The notes beneath the pieces were generated by a model. It was not told the DNA's origin and did no database searches. It worked only from the letters and a program-made list of their open reading frames with translations. 64,000 nt of DNA from Cristatella mucedo (lineage: Eukaryota; Bryozoa; Phylactolaemata; Cristatellidae), in the NCBI GenBank assembly GCA_009760855.2, contig WPIO01000046.1, positions 1,365,001-1,429,000 on the forward strand, in the 5' to 3' direction. This document shows, piece after piece, positions 19,071 through 31,673 of the stretch (the stretch's first letter is position 1; the number at the start of each line of letters is the position of its first letter). A program made the position numbers and the translations under genes.

Positions 19071-19919
19071 TCACTTCTCAGGCTTCGGCGACGCCTGGAC
19101 ACGCTGCGCTTCAGCCCGAACGGCTGCCGAAGACTCGAGCGGGTCGACAAGAGCGGACTTCGGAGAACTTCGGAGCTTCTCGGGCGCCGAGCGAAGCGCA
19201 GCAGCCGAGGTCTCCGCGCCGTCGCCAGTTGCCGGCGCACCGCCGTATACTGAGTCCTTGCCGGAGGAGCTCTCGCCGCAACCCGAGGCCGCCGTCACCT
19301 CGCCGGCCGACGCGGCGGCGGCGACGGCGACGGCGGCGACGACGTCTCCGCCAGAGTCCTTAACTGCTCGCGAGCATTCCGTCCGCGGCTGCGGCGGCGG
19401 CACGCCGAGGGTATCGTCGCCCTCAGCGTGACACGGAAACTCGGCCGCCGCCGCCGCCGGCGCCTCAGCGGCCGGCCGAGTGCGCCGGGTGAGGAGGCCC
19501 TGCAGGCCGTCGGAGCGGCTAAGCCGGCGCACGACGCCGTCCGACCTGGAATGTTCGGGCCGCCCGCTCGCGCGCGAATCGTCGTCGTCTTCGGCGCTGT
19601 CGCGAGCGAGCCGCTCGACCAGCGACTCGCTCGCCGACGCAACCAGCTCGGCGCCGCCGGAGGCGCTCAGACGCCGCCGGCACGAGCGGGTCGTCGTCAG
19701 CTCGCCAGGCGGCGCCTGAGACAAGTCGAGCTGCTCCATGACACGCTGCGGCGGGGAGGCCGCTGCCACTGCCACCGCCAACGAGAAGTCCTCGCGCGGA
19801 CCTCCGGAGCCGCCGGCAGCAGAGCTCGCAGCGACCTGCCGCTGCGTAGTGGATGTTCTTTCGGAGTCTCGAACGCGGAGCGCCACCTGGGAACGAAGCG
19901 GCGGCGCCGACCGGTCCAT
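19071..19919 (-). CDS. Possible coding exon, GC-rich 282-aa ORF, Ser/Ala-rich
   Basis: An ATG at 19919 (MDRSAPPLRSQVALRVRDSE) opens a frame running to TGA at 19071. The protein is rich in Ala, Ser, Arg and Glu, with AEDDDDSRASGRPEHSRSDG and RRLSRSDGLQGLLTRRTRP, and has no domain I recognise. GC content and CpG density are far above the surroundings, and GC-rich DNA gives long chance ORFs; overlapping frames are open on both strands too. The next frame continues with RSLRSDISLRDFHAEPSELS (down to 18920). That could mean a frameshift, a second exon or nothing. It could be the 5' exon of an unrecognised gene under a CpG island. Confidence 0.35.
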   Translation of the reverse strand: MDRSAPPLRSQVALRVRDSERTSTTQRQVAASSAAGGSGGPREDFSLAVAVAAASPPQRVMEQLDLSQAPPGELTTTRSCRRRLSASGGAELVASASESLVERLARDSAEDDDDSRASGRPEHSRSDGVVRRLSRSDGLQGLLTRRTRPAAEAPAAAAAEFPCHAEGDDTLGVPPPQPRTECSRAVKDSGGDVVAAVAVAAAASAGEVTAASGCGESSSGKDSVYGGAPATGDGAETSAAALRSAPEKLRSSPKSALVDPLESSAAVRAEAQRVQASPKPEK

Positions 19920-20194
19920 CCTGGCGAATGCCGCGAGCGCGCTCAATAGGCGGCGCTCTGACCGTACTGCGTGCTAGCCCGCGATACGTATAATTATACG
20001 TCATTAGTAATGTTAAGAAAGAAAAAACCCTCAAGAGAAACAAATTAAAGGCACTTCTAAAACTCACTGGAAATGAAGCGATAACCAAGGGTTAATGACG
20101 TGCACTGTATCATGCTCAGACAAGCATGACAAAGCTCTAAGTTAAAAAATTTTGGCGATCAAATCTCCAGCTCGAATGCACCGAAAGTTGTAAA

Positions 20195-20490
20195 GTCAGC
20201 AAGCAAATGTAAAGTGCCTAGAAAGAGATTGAGTTCTCTGAGGGTGCGAAATCAAATGCATTATTATTATTATTACTATAAACTTTTCAGCTTGCTTTCG
20301 TTGACGGTCACTTCCTGCAATGACCTTGCATCTTTGAAATCTCAGCTTAAGGCGCACCCGTTCCGGTAAGCTTTCCATTCGCACCAGTGAACTACCCTTA
20401 ACTACTCAATCACGCTTTCTTTGCAGCAAATGTAAAGTGTTTAGAAAGAGATCAAGTTCTCTGATGGTGCTATGCGAATGTATTATTATT
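20195..20490 (+). repeat. Two solo LINE 3' tails
   Basis: Both copies, at 20205-20275 and 20425-20490, read gtaaagtg-ctagaaagaga, then ttctctgagggtgc and (ATT)n. Each is only about 70-80 bases long, so they are extremely 5'-truncated insertions or SINE ends. Confidence 0.75.
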
Positions 20491-21300
20491 ATGTTTGCTT
20501 TAGCATGCCTTCCATAATGAGGCATGCGTCACTTAGTTTTGCACGTTACGGACGTCTCGTTCAGATTGCGACAGAGGCATCCCATACATTTAAAAAATAA
20601 GTACCAGTCTATTGTATGTGGAATGCATACGGAAATTTCGTAAATTTCCCTCACAGTAGACCACGTGACCGGTGTTGTAATTTAGCGGAGTCTCGAATCA
20701 AAGTCAAATGTTTTAGATTTATGAAATTCAATTGCCAGGCTCACAAAGCCAGGAAGCAGCTGCTAACTGGCTGCGACATAGGTACAGGCCGGTATGCAGC
20801 TGTACTTCCCTAACCCGCCTTTGATTAGCCGTTCCGCGTAGCTTAGATACAGGCCGATACACAGCTGTGTTCCATCAACCCGCCGCTGATTAGCTGTTGC
20901 TGATGAGCAGAGGGAGACGAGCGAACCCAAGAGACAAGGGAGACCTAACGGAGATAAGAGTTGTGACGCAGACGCGGCGAGAGTGGCCGTGTGCTACGAG
21001 CCGTCTCGAGAAGATAACATACTCCTTCTAAAGCACAACGGTGTTGTGTGTCGTCGCTAGTGTACGTTGCTAATTTATGCTACGCTGGCATCACTTAGTT
21101 GAAGACGCTTAGGAGGAAACCAAAACGCACATGTTCTTGCTCCGCCGAGATTAACTATCTTTGTGCTTGCATGTGGTGAAACTGTGCATACTATCGCTAA
21201 TCAGTTGGCGTGCAAGCTTGTGAGAATATCTGAAGTGCCTAGAGAGAAATTTATTTCTCTTAGAATGGTACACAAATATGTCATTAATGTTATTATTACT

Positions 21301-22589
21301 GCACCAGTGAGGCACTTTAGGCGCCTAGGTATTCCTGTTTAACCTTTCAAGCATCGCTAACATCGTGCAGGCCCATGGCAATTGCTGCTTTCTGTATGGC
21401 ACAATTTTAAAGCCTCCATACTCTCATCAGTAAGTCCAAATGTCTTTTCCTTATCTCCGTCGCCGCTCCTTAATGCACTGCTTTGAGTAAAATAAGACGA
21501 GCGATGTATAGAGTGATTGGAAATCACCGAGATTTTATTTGCTGTGAGCCACTCTTTTAATGAAGCTAAATTTTAACCAATTTCCAAAGAGGAAATATTT
21601 TTCAGTTTGCAAAGCTACTACTAAAGTAAAGACAAAACCTTGGTTACTTTGTAAGAAACCTATTCTATCTTCTCCATGACCAACGAGGCACTGAATTCAT
21701 CGACACAATGTCGCTTCGTGGCCAGCAAGAGAAACGAAGCTGGTTCTCAAAAGAGCATCTTAGGTTGTCTTAAGAAAGCCTTACCAGCTCACTTATCGCG
21801 TCAGCACAACAATGTTCGGCAGTTGTGGGTGCGAGAAAGAACTTGCTCTCCGAATCTCGTATGCAGTCCGAGAATACGTCTGATTGGAACTCAGTGTCTT
21901 CGTCATCATAATCGGCGACGATGACGGAAGCGTTGAGACTGGCACTCAAATGCTGGCCAAATAAGGACAGAAATCAGATAAGAAAAAACGACTTGCCTTA
22001 TCGCTGCTTTCGCTCCGAGGGAAGGGGCGACTCTTCAATCGCTTGCCTACCTACCTACTTACCGAGCTCTCTGGGATGCCCAGAAAATCAGCATGTTTTG
22101 CATCGTCGGGCTGATTGTCTGTATAAAAAAAGCACGACAGCAACGATATAGCGCATAACGCACCAATAATCCAAATTGGGCAGCGATTTTTTTTAACTTT
22201 ACTCGGAAAGCTAGATCATCACATGACTGTAGACAATTTCCATACTCTCTGCACAATAATAGCAAAACAATTACAATAAAAATCTTTATTACGAGAGGAG
22301 CTATTTCGTAGACATCTAAAAGGCCGTGAGCAGGACTTGATGGACTTAAAACGAGACTACTGGAAGCTAAAATGCATGAGCGACAGGCAAACGTCATTGG
22401 TTCATTTCAGTAGTTTTCAACCATCCTAATGCCACGTCCCTTTAATGCAGTTCCTCATGTTGTGGCGACCTCCAACCATGAAATTAATGTGTGCAAAATG
22501 TATGTGAAAATGAATGTTTTTTTGGTCGTCTTAGGCGACTCCTGTGAAAAGGTCGTTCGACCCCCAAAGGGGTCACGACCCGCAGGTTT
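21301..22589. other. Intergenic stretch without recognised features
   Basis: Only short ORFs without family resemblance. A diverged LINE-type tail ends at about 21300 (gtgcctagagagaaatttat). Confidence 0.45.
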
Positions 22590-22830
22590 AGATTATTAAT
22601 AACAATAACACTTGATAAAGCGCCCTCCGAGAACTCAATCTCTTCCTGGGCGCTTTAAATTTGCTGCAAAGGAACCACGATCGTATGGTGAGTGGTATCA
22701 TGCTTGATAAACAACATGAATAACATGGTTAAAGAAGACATGCACAGGGTCAGCATGCAAGTGTGGTTATTGGCGGCATGCACAGTGTCAGCACGGATAA
22801 GCACATCAAGGACGAATCACCGGTGCCACA
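22590..22830 (-). mobile_element. LINE 3' end, minus sense
   Basis: It reads from the tail (gcgccctccgagaactcaat) through gcgctttaaatttgctgcaa and aacatggttaaagaagacat to gcacggataagcacatcaag, where it is truncated. Confidence 0.85.
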
Positions 22831-23147
22831 GTTCGATATAGAACGAAGGTCACGGCCATGCTTCGAGTATAGTCAGCAAAAAACAAAGAGCTAAATCTTA
22901 GTCAAAGCGTATGACATTGCGATGGCCAAGTCCTTAAAATCGACCTGCACATGCCCCACAAGATCCCCGTGCACCAGAGCGGCTGTGGCACAATCAAAAA
23001 AATATTACAAAGATGTGGAGCCAGAGTTAAATAAATCACTCTGCGACCGGCTTGCTGGTCACCCTCCATCCTCACGCTCTCTGCTCGAGAGACAGGTTCT
23101 CTAAAACCGGGCGGGTTTGTAAGTTTATTCAGTCAGTCTTGCCTCGG

Positions 23148-24235
23148 CTTCCTTATACCTTTGCTTCGATCCCTCCCAGCCTTCGAGCACCTCGAATTGT
23201 CTCAACACACTTGCTGCATGCATTGATGACATCCGCACATGGATGGAAGCAAATTTTCTAAAACTAAACGATGACAAAACTAACTTACTAGTTATGGGCA
23301 AACCCAGTGTGACTCAGAAATGGAACGGCTGACGCTCAAAATTGGCTCTGCCAGCATATCTCCTGTTAAATCTGCTGGAAATCTAGGTGTCATGTTCCAA
23401 AGTGACCTCTCGTTAGACCACCACATCAGCTCCACAGTCAAATCTGCCTACTTTCAGCTACTTAACATTGCTAAAATTTGGGCTCGTTTAGATAAGGATA
23501 CTCGTCTAAATTGGTCCGTGCATTTGTGGCATACCGTCTTGACTTCTGTAACTCAGTGCTTGCTGGCCTACCGGCATGTGCAATCAGGCGATTACAGCTG
23601 GCGAAAAACTCTGCAGCTAGTATTGTCTGTCGTGAGCAGTTTCCACATCAGACCAGTTCTCGCCGACCTGCACTGGCTCCCAGTCAAGCAATGGATCGAT
23701 TTCAAGGTTTCGTCGCTCACTTTTAGGTCACTTCATTCTTGGGCTCCAACCTATCTCTCAGATCTACTCCCCCACCAGGCCAAGCATCGTACCACCTGCT
23801 TTTCGGAATGTAGCTGCTTACCTATACCTCGTACAAACCTCAAATCCTTTGGAGATCGTGTATTTAGTTCGTATGCTCCCAAAGCCAGGAACTTCCTCCC
23901 GACTTGCGTCAGAACGTCTCCTGACTTGACCACATTTAAAAAGAACTTAAAAACACGCCGATTTAGGACAGCATTTAGTGGGTCCCTTTGATTCGTCCTT
24001 CATGTGCTTATGCGTGCTGACACTGTGCACGCAGCCACTAACCACATTTGCTGCTGACCCTGTGCATGTCACCCCTAACCATGTTATTCATGTTGTTTAT
24101 CAAGCATGATATTACTCAGCATTCAATCGCGTTTCCCTTTGCAGAAAATGTAAAGCACACAGGAAGAGATTGAGTTCCCTGAGGGCGCTTTATCAAGTAC
24201 ATTATTATTATTATTGTTATTATTATTATTATTAT
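23148..24235 (+). mobile_element. LINE, 5'-truncated, young-looking copy
   Basis: It begins just after the RT YADD region (ctttgcttcgatccctccca) and encodes [48 protein letters not shown] and [13 protein letters not shown] to TTFKKNLKTRRF. The complete 3' UTR follows, with agattgagttccctgagggc and (ATT)n at 24206-24235. Frameshifts occur near 23320 and 23510. Its end is nearly identical to the LINE at 889-1200, so both derive from a recently active source. Confidence 0.88.
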
Positions 24236-25074
24236 CTGAACTGCATTTTCCTTCGGACTTTGCAGCACCCGCTTCTCGGACTCTGATCGTTCAGTCGTGC
24301 CTCTAGCCAAACTCAAATCCTGTATAGACCTCGCCTTCAGTACCGACCTTCAGTACATCAGTACATTTAGTGCCTACGCACCTAAAACCTGGATGGAACT
24401 CATTACTGACTGACATAATGAAATCTTACGAACGTATGTCCACAGCAAACTGAAAGCGAACTCATCCCTCGCAGTCTAGACATTGTTAGAACTATGAATT
24501 CTTCATCTATTTATCAACATCTTCGCACTGTAATTTATGTTTTATCCCTAATCAGTTCATTAGTTTCCTTCCCGGCCTGTGTGGAGTGCTCAGAAAGAAA
24601 TTTAGGTCTCCCGTGGCGCTAAACAAGGCTTAATTATTTTTTTCGTCTTTCATTTCTCACGGGTAAATTTACTCGCTCACCCCTGAATACAATCCAGGCG
24701 TACTTAATAATAATAATATTATATTTAAAAAAGCGCCTTCCGAGATTTCTTTCTAGGCGCTTTACCAGTGCTGCAAAGGAACTTGGTAATTTTCCAGAGA
24801 TATTACAAAGTCTTGACATTGGCTGGCAAAAGGGGTTGAAGCATAGGATCCCCTAAGGGCAAGTGCAAAGCCGACCACACTGCGTAACCGCCACGAAAGA
24901 CAGGACACATAAAGACGTATAAATCACACGTATGCATGCTTCCGTGCCACCAGGCGGAGATACACTAGTTCATAAGCGATGCAACGGGATCCCATAACTA
25001 AGCGGTTGGCACGGTGACTATGATAGCGCAACTACGGCATATGAAAGATAACAGAGCCCAACGTCGCAACACGG

Positions 25075-25190
<116 letters not shown>

Positions 25191-25199
25191 AAGTAGTAT

Positions 25200-26399
25200 T
25201 CTAAAGAAATGCACAGAAAAATGCCTGAAAGAGCAATAATGGTGAGATGAGCAACAGATTATGAAAGCAGAATCGCAAGTCTTCAAGGATAGCACAAGTC
25301 TAAGACGCTACTGACAGTTTGTCGTTTGAATAGCAAACTAATGTGAGAACGCGCCTGAATTTGAAAAGAAAGCACCAACGTGCTTTCCTAACTTACCGGA
25401 ATAAAAGACGACTCGCAGTACTCTAGAGATAATGTCAGACAACCAGCTAAACGGCGGTGGCATATTCTAAATATATGCCATGTCGGACGAGTCGAGAAAG
25501 TTCAAAGTCTCCACAATTCGTCGCACCTGAATATAGGAATAGTAAGTTTAGCGCATTGACTAATATCTGCTCGCCTTGCAAGCATTGCCCGCCTCACTGG
25601 CCCCTTAATATATAGCCATACGATGGCCAAGCTCAACATGGGTGGGAAACTCGGCGCGACGAGTAAACTAGTGGCGCACTGTCAGGGTCCACGAACAAAC
25701 GTCTTAATGCGGGTCTGCGGATGCGTATGAACGCCCGCCTGACCATTGCCGGCAATAGCCGCGATGTAGATCCATCACCTGTTGCTCTGGGGCTAATAAT
25801 TTGTTCGATGGTCTTCTGGCAGTTGAACGAAAGCTGAGAAATAAGCAAATGAACGTCTGGGCTTGAGTTTAAGGCTCCACGCTGTTTTATTACGAAATCA
25901 TAATAATAATAGTAGTAATAAAAGTCAGCCGTTCATGCTTGCAGAGGTCCGTGAAGTACTGGCTACAGTACAAGCAAGAACTGTGCTATCTCAACAGCGA
26001 TGTTGGAGTTCTTTAGAGGTTGACTTCGCTGCAACGACTTGGACTCTCGGAAGGCATTTATCTCGGAGCTGCTTCGGACGCGGCAGTTTTGCACTGAACT
26101 TCTGTCGAGTAATGTTTCCTATAAGTGTCGTACACGCCCTTTGTTTTATTCGCGTGCTACGAAAGGGTGCCTGCTATAGCCCAGATCGATAGTCGGCTCG
26201 AGGAAGAGATATGCGCACCTGGAAGCACATGCTGGTCTTTAGTTTCAGCATTTATATTTAGCTGCTTGACCTGGCTTCGCTGCTTGACTCGAACACCTCA
26301 CAGTTCTGTCACAAGTATTGTCATTACCCGGCGCCCATCTTAATGCGCCTGTCATTGAAATCCTCGCCCAATAAGCAATAAACTCTTAATAATAAGTGA
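25200..26399. other. Intergenic stretch without recognised features
   Basis: No convincing coding segment or repeat apart from a short (TAA)n-like run near 25900. Confidence 0.45.
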
Positions 26400-29300
26400 C
26401 TTAATTACTGAGAATGCGCTGAATTTGTTCGCCTTGACCAAGACCTGGCTGAATTGGTTAACTGGCCAACTATTGACGATGCAACCGCAACAGGCTACTT
26501 CTATCATACCCCTAGATCAATCAAAGCTGGAGGCGGAGTCGGCTTTATCGTACGCTCATCATTCAATTTCAAGCCTTTTGCAGTCCCCTCGAAGCAGTCT
26601 TGCATCTATTGTTTTGAGTTCATCCGCCAACAAGCTACCTATGGTAGCAGTAGTCTATCGCCCTCCTCCAAGTACCGAGTCCTCCTTTATCTCAGATTTA
26701 TCTTATCTCAATTCGATTCTGTGTGCAAGAAATCGATCTTTCTTCGTTATGAGTAATTTTAGCATTCGTTTTGATAACTTATCTGACGCCTTCAACACTG
26801 AATTTCGTGCACTGACCGACTCAATGTCGGTTGTGGCTCGTGTGCATGGCCATAGTCACATCAAGCAAGGGTCACACACTCGATCAAATTTTCTCCTACA
26901 ATTGTTTTGCATCATCACCTATTATTACTAAATTCTGCTTGTCTGATCTCATGCAGATCTCATTCAGTCTACAGAGTGTGCCCTTTTCTGCATCTAAAGT
27001 CACATGCGAATCGCAAAATTGTAAGACCCTTGACATCGATGCTGCCCGCGGGAGAATATCTTCATCACCCCGGTTGCTCTATACCCCTTCCTACCTGTCG
27101 TCATTAGTAGAATGCTACAACACGGCACTAGAAGATAATACGATATACGGATATGCTTGACGTGTCTGCACCTCCAAATAAGCGAACTGTGCGCCCTCAC
27201 CAAGACGGCCTATGGTTTACCGAAGACATTAAACTAGCTAGGTCTACTGAGCGCCAGCTGGAAAAAGCATATACAAGATCAGGACTTACTGTCCATCGAG
27301 AGGTATGTAAGGACTACTGTAGATTGTACCAATCGATCCTAGCAAAGGCCAAGTCTAGCTTCTAATAATAATAATATTATTACTGCACTTGATAAAGCGC
27401 CCTCAGAGAACTCAATCTCTCTCTAGGCGCTTTACATTTGCTGCAAAGGGAAATGCAATTGAATGGTGAGTAATATCATGCTTAATAAACGAAAAAAATG
27501 AGTAACATGGTTAGGGGTGACATGCACAGGGTCAGCATTCTACAGAAATATTGCTGGATCAAATATGCACAATCCAAAAATGCTGATGTCTAAGATCGAC
27601 CATCTCCTTAACCGGTCCCAGCTTAGCTCTTTACCAAGTGATCCTTATGATTATGTAGCCGATCGCTTCTGTAGCTTCCTTGTCAACAAAATAGACAAGA
27701 TCAGTGAGTTAATACCTAGGGTGACAGCAACTCCTTGGAAATCCTTTTCCTCAATTCCGGGCAGCACCTTAATGTCGAAATCCAAAAGGAGGCCACGAGT
27801 GACCTCATCCTGAAGTTCATATCTCAATCAAGAGGACAACCAGTTCTCTAGACCATATTCACACTGTCCTGCATCTACGATTTGCTGCCGCCATGCATAA
27901 CCAACGTAATAAATAAGTCATTAGCCTCAGCTCACCTCCCAGCACTTTTCAAAAAAGTTGTAGCCAGGCCACTACTTAAGAGAGAAAATCTAGATCAAGA
28001 GAACAAGAGCAACTTCCATCCAGTATCCCGTCTACCTTTCTTATCAAAGACACAGAAACGAGTCGTAGCAGACCAGATGAACTCGTATATTGAAACTTTT
28101 CCTCTACTTAGTAAGTTCCAGTCTGGTTTTAGAGCTAATCACTCCATAGACTCTCTTCGGGTGTATACCGACATTCTAAGGAATGCAGACTTAGGGTAGA
28201 GTCTCTTTGCTTGTTTTACTCGATCTTTCGGCAGCTTTAGATACTCTCACTAAGTATTTATTGAGCGCCTCTCATCTCGCCTGAGCATCAATAATACTGC
28301 AATTTTTTTAAGTCCTATCTCAGTGAGAAACTCCTGAGTATTGATGTGAACGGAAAAAGATCATCCGAGGAACCACTGAAGTATGGGGTACCTAAGACGT
28401 CTGTGCTTGGTCCCGTTCTTTTCACGGTTTATACTCTCCCTCTGGCCGATGTGATTGCCAGGCAGAACGTAGGCTTTCACTTTTATGCGGATGACACTCA
28501 TTTGCAACTTTGTTTGAACCCCTCCAGCAGGTCAAATTCTCCCAACTTCTTTGTCACATATATTGATGACATCTACACATGGATGGCAGCGAACTTCTAA
28601 AAATGAATGATGATAAAACCAACTTACTAGTTATAGGCAAACCAAGTGTGATTCAGGAATAGGAAAACCTAACAATCAAAATCGGCTTTGCCAGAATATA
28701 GGTGTGCTGTTTCAGAGTAACCTTTCACGAGACGGCCACATCAGCTCCATAGTTAAGTCTACCTACTTTCAGCAACATAACATTGTTAAAATTCGGACTT
28801 GCTTCGACAGGAATACTACATTTAATTTGGACCATGTATTCACGACATCCCGTGTTGACTTCTGTAACTCACTGCTTGCTAGTATAACGGCCTGTGAATC
28901 AGGCACTTACAGTTGGTGCAAAATTCAGCCGGCAGACTTATGTTGTGAGCGTCGCAGATGCCACATCACACCACTTCTCGCAGAACTGCACTGGCTCCCA
29001 GTCAAGCAACCCACCGACTTTAGGTTTTGTCACTCACTTTTAGGTCCCTCTATTCTTTAGCTCCAGCTTACCTATCAGATCTAATTCCACGCCTTAGCAT
29101 AGTACCACCCACTTGTCGGAATCTAATGGTTTACCTACAAACAAACCTCAAATCCTTTGAAGCCCGTGCCTTTAGTTCGTATGTTCCCAAAGCCTGGAAC
29201 TCACTTCCGACTTGCGTCACGACATCTCCCTGGCTTGACCACATTTAAAAAGGATCTACAAACTTATCTATTTATCACAGCATTTGGTGGGTCCATGTGA

Positions 29301-29510
29301 TTCCTCCTTTATATGCTTATGTGTGCTGACACTAACCATATTTGCATGCTGACCCGCGCATGTCACCTCGAGCCGCGCTATGCTTGTTGAAATTGAGCAA
29401 GCTACCATTAACCATTGGATCATGCTTTATTTGTAGCAAATTTAAAGTTTCTAGAGAGAGCTTAAGTTCTCTGAGGGCGCCATGCAAATGCTTTATTATT
29501 AGTAGTAGTC
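26400..29510 (+). mobile_element. LINE, longest copy (endonuclease + RT), inactive
   Basis: Parts in order: endonuclease fragments (LTKTWL; AGGGVGFIVRSSFNFKPF near 26530; VVYRPPPSTESSFISDLSYL; MSNFSIRFD in place of GDFNI; GHTLDQIFS); the linker (RPHQDGLWFTEDIKLARSTE); RT (NFHPVS near 28015, [40 protein letters not shown]); and the C-terminal region to about 29250. The 3' UTR and tail end at 29510. Many frameshifts and stops break it, and PQGS reads PKTS. A smaller copy of the same family is inserted at 27365-27537. Confidence 0.9.
27365..27537 (-). mobile_element. Nested LINE 3'-end insertion with 5-bp target duplication
   Basis: A (TAA)n-started antisense tail of the same LINE family interrupts the host LINE frame between KSSF and YRNIAGS. 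TTCTA occurs on both sides (27360-27364 and 27538-27542). Removing the insert with one TTCTA restores the host frame through this point. The insert is 173 bases and 5'-truncated. Confidence 0.88.
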
Positions 29511-29689
29511 ACAAGTAAAAGTTCTTTATTAATGCAGCCAAAATATTTTTGTAGCAATAGCTTCCCCCTTTCGAGGCTAGTATACTGCAGATAGCGTTTG
29601 CATGGCAAAGGTTGTTCTGCAGAAGTGTGAGGCTTAGACGGGTTAGGATTAGAGGTGACAAGATAAGTCAGGGCCCATGCAGCTAGAGC

Positions 29690-29770
29690 TTAATAATAAT
29701 AATAATATATTCGATAGTGTCCTCAGAGAACTCATTCTCTTTCTAGGCACTTTACATATTGTGCAAATTC
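29690..29770 (-). repeat. Solo LINE 3' tail
   Basis: (TAA)n then tcagagaactcattctcttt and ggcactttacatattgtgca. Confidence 0.75.
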
Positions 29771-30074
29771 TCGCTTCAACGGATTCGATAAGCAAACGAC
29801 GATAGTACGGCGAAGCCCACACACAGCAGCTGTGGACCTCCAGCCTTAGTCGTCAGGGCAAGCGTCAGGCAAAAACGATCCGCGCTCATGGGACCAAAAC
29901 TCCCGTTCATTGGTGGCAGACTATGGACACTGCTGGGAGCTTCATACCACCCCGGCTATCCAATAGAGATCGCACTGCATCGAGGCTATAAGAAGTCGTC
30001 GTATTTCCTGCATGGGAGCGGCATCTAAGCCGCATCTCTCTGCATCGGTAAGGAAATTTCACTCGTGACATGGC

Positions 30075-30460
30075 ACCTGGTCTAAGCCCAGCGGGAAAGT
30101 GTTCTCACTTTAGGTCACCCAGGTCGTGCGTTCGAGCTTTGCAGTCTTCATTGGCATTTTGAAAAAAGCTAAAAACGCACATTTTCATGACAGCATTTAT
30201 TGGGTCCTAGTGATTTGTCCATTAAATTTATGTGCTTAGGCGTGCTGACTGACACTGCATAATGCCAGTCTCTACACTTACACGTTGACACTGTGCAGTT
30301 CACCCTAACCATGTTTTGCCTTCGGACATTGCGCATGTTACAGCTAATCCTGCGATCACGTTTCCTTTACACTACATGAAAAATGCCTGGAGAGATTAAG
30401 TTCTTTATGGGCGATACACAAATGTAGTATATACATTTTTATTATTATTATCCTCGACTG
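30075..30460 (+). mobile_element. SINE-like head followed by LINE 3' end
   Basis: At 30080-30150 a segment has tRNA-like features (ggtctaagcccagcgggaaa; gtgcgttcgagctttgc as a poor B box). From 30160 the LINE end follows (aaaacgcacattttcatgac to gagattaagttctttatggg) with (ATT)n at 30440. Diverged. Confidence 0.6.
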
Positions 30461-31670
30461 CTGCAAATGGGGTAGAAACCACTAGGCTCTTCTGCAACTA
30501 AGATGCCGCAAAACCAAGGGGCTTCGCTGCGAGTGTTATGCGAGTGTAATGTGTAATAAAGAAACTACACGCTGGCAGTAGCTAACTCAAGGGCAAGGTC
30601 TCCGGGCCCACGGTTGCTCCCTGCAATGAGTCCGCGAGGTCTTTCACCCGGGCACGAGACGAATTCTTGCCAATATCCAAGTGTGCTGGCAAAGCCGACA
30701 GCTTAGCCCCTTGCTAGAGCCCGCGTCTCGTCGCATTGCTCGGCAAGTTGCCGCCTCGACAGTAGCAGAATGGTGAAATCTGAACAAATTACAATAGGTA
30801 GATGATAAACATAGAAACCGGCCAAAGGGCGACTTCTATCGGGTTTCCGGTGAGACCGGCGGTTCTCCGGGAGATGGGTCATTCATAAACTGCGCCGGCG
30901 ATTGGTCACCTGCTAATCCACGGTCCGTACGGTTCTGCATAAAAACGACCCTGTCGAGCTCAGCGTCTGCCTATCGCTCGCTTGCAAACTTGAAGAAAAG
31001 TAGAACATTTGCGACTAGCCGATTACCGGCTAGCCGCAAGACTGAAGGCCGCGGCGAGGCAGACAGTCGCTGGATCAGGCTTGTACGGGTAAACAGTAGC
31101 CGGTGCTAGCGTAACGTTGCCGGAGCCGTAGCGAGTCAGATTTAGGGAGCTGTGCACTCACCGATAGTCTTACAGAGAGAATTCCCTCCCTGATATACCA
31201 GGCCCGAAGAATGAATCTACAAGGCCCGAGTGCTGACAATGCGAACACGTCACAACTCGAGATCGCAGCTCGGGGCGATGTCGGATTTTAAGCTGCATTG
31301 CGCACTCACTGGAGTGAGCACCGGGAACAATCTCGCGACGCGACTCAACCGAACGTCTGCACACACTTGCCTCCACTTGAAGTCGCATTTCTCACAGGCT
31401 GTAATATTGCTACATTTTGTAGCAGATACTTTGTCTAGAGGAAGCTAAAGGAGCATTGGACCCCGGTGGCGCGAGCATTGGGCATCGGCGGTACGAATTC
31501 GTATCGCAGCCTCGCTCTTTCTCAAGATGAAATAATCACAATACTAATACGTTTTTACGACGCCCTTAACAATTTTTATGTCTTTCTTGGCACTTTGCAT
31601 ACGCTGTACACTCGTGCCGCTCTAATTCCATAGAATAGACTTGTCTAAAGGCATAGGCACGTTGCATTGA
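30461..31670. other. Intergenic stretch, no recognised gene
   Basis: Short ORFs only. A faint LINE-type tail (tacgacgcccttaacaattt, tttgcatacgctgtaca) lies near 31555-31605. Confidence 0.45.
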
Positions 31671-31673
31671 GGT

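Noticed and set aside
18943-19949. Plus-strand ORFs of 162 and 173 aa
   Set aside because: Overlap the minus-strand GC-rich ORF; their composition (Arg/Pro/Ala runs) is typical of antisense frames in GC-rich DNA.
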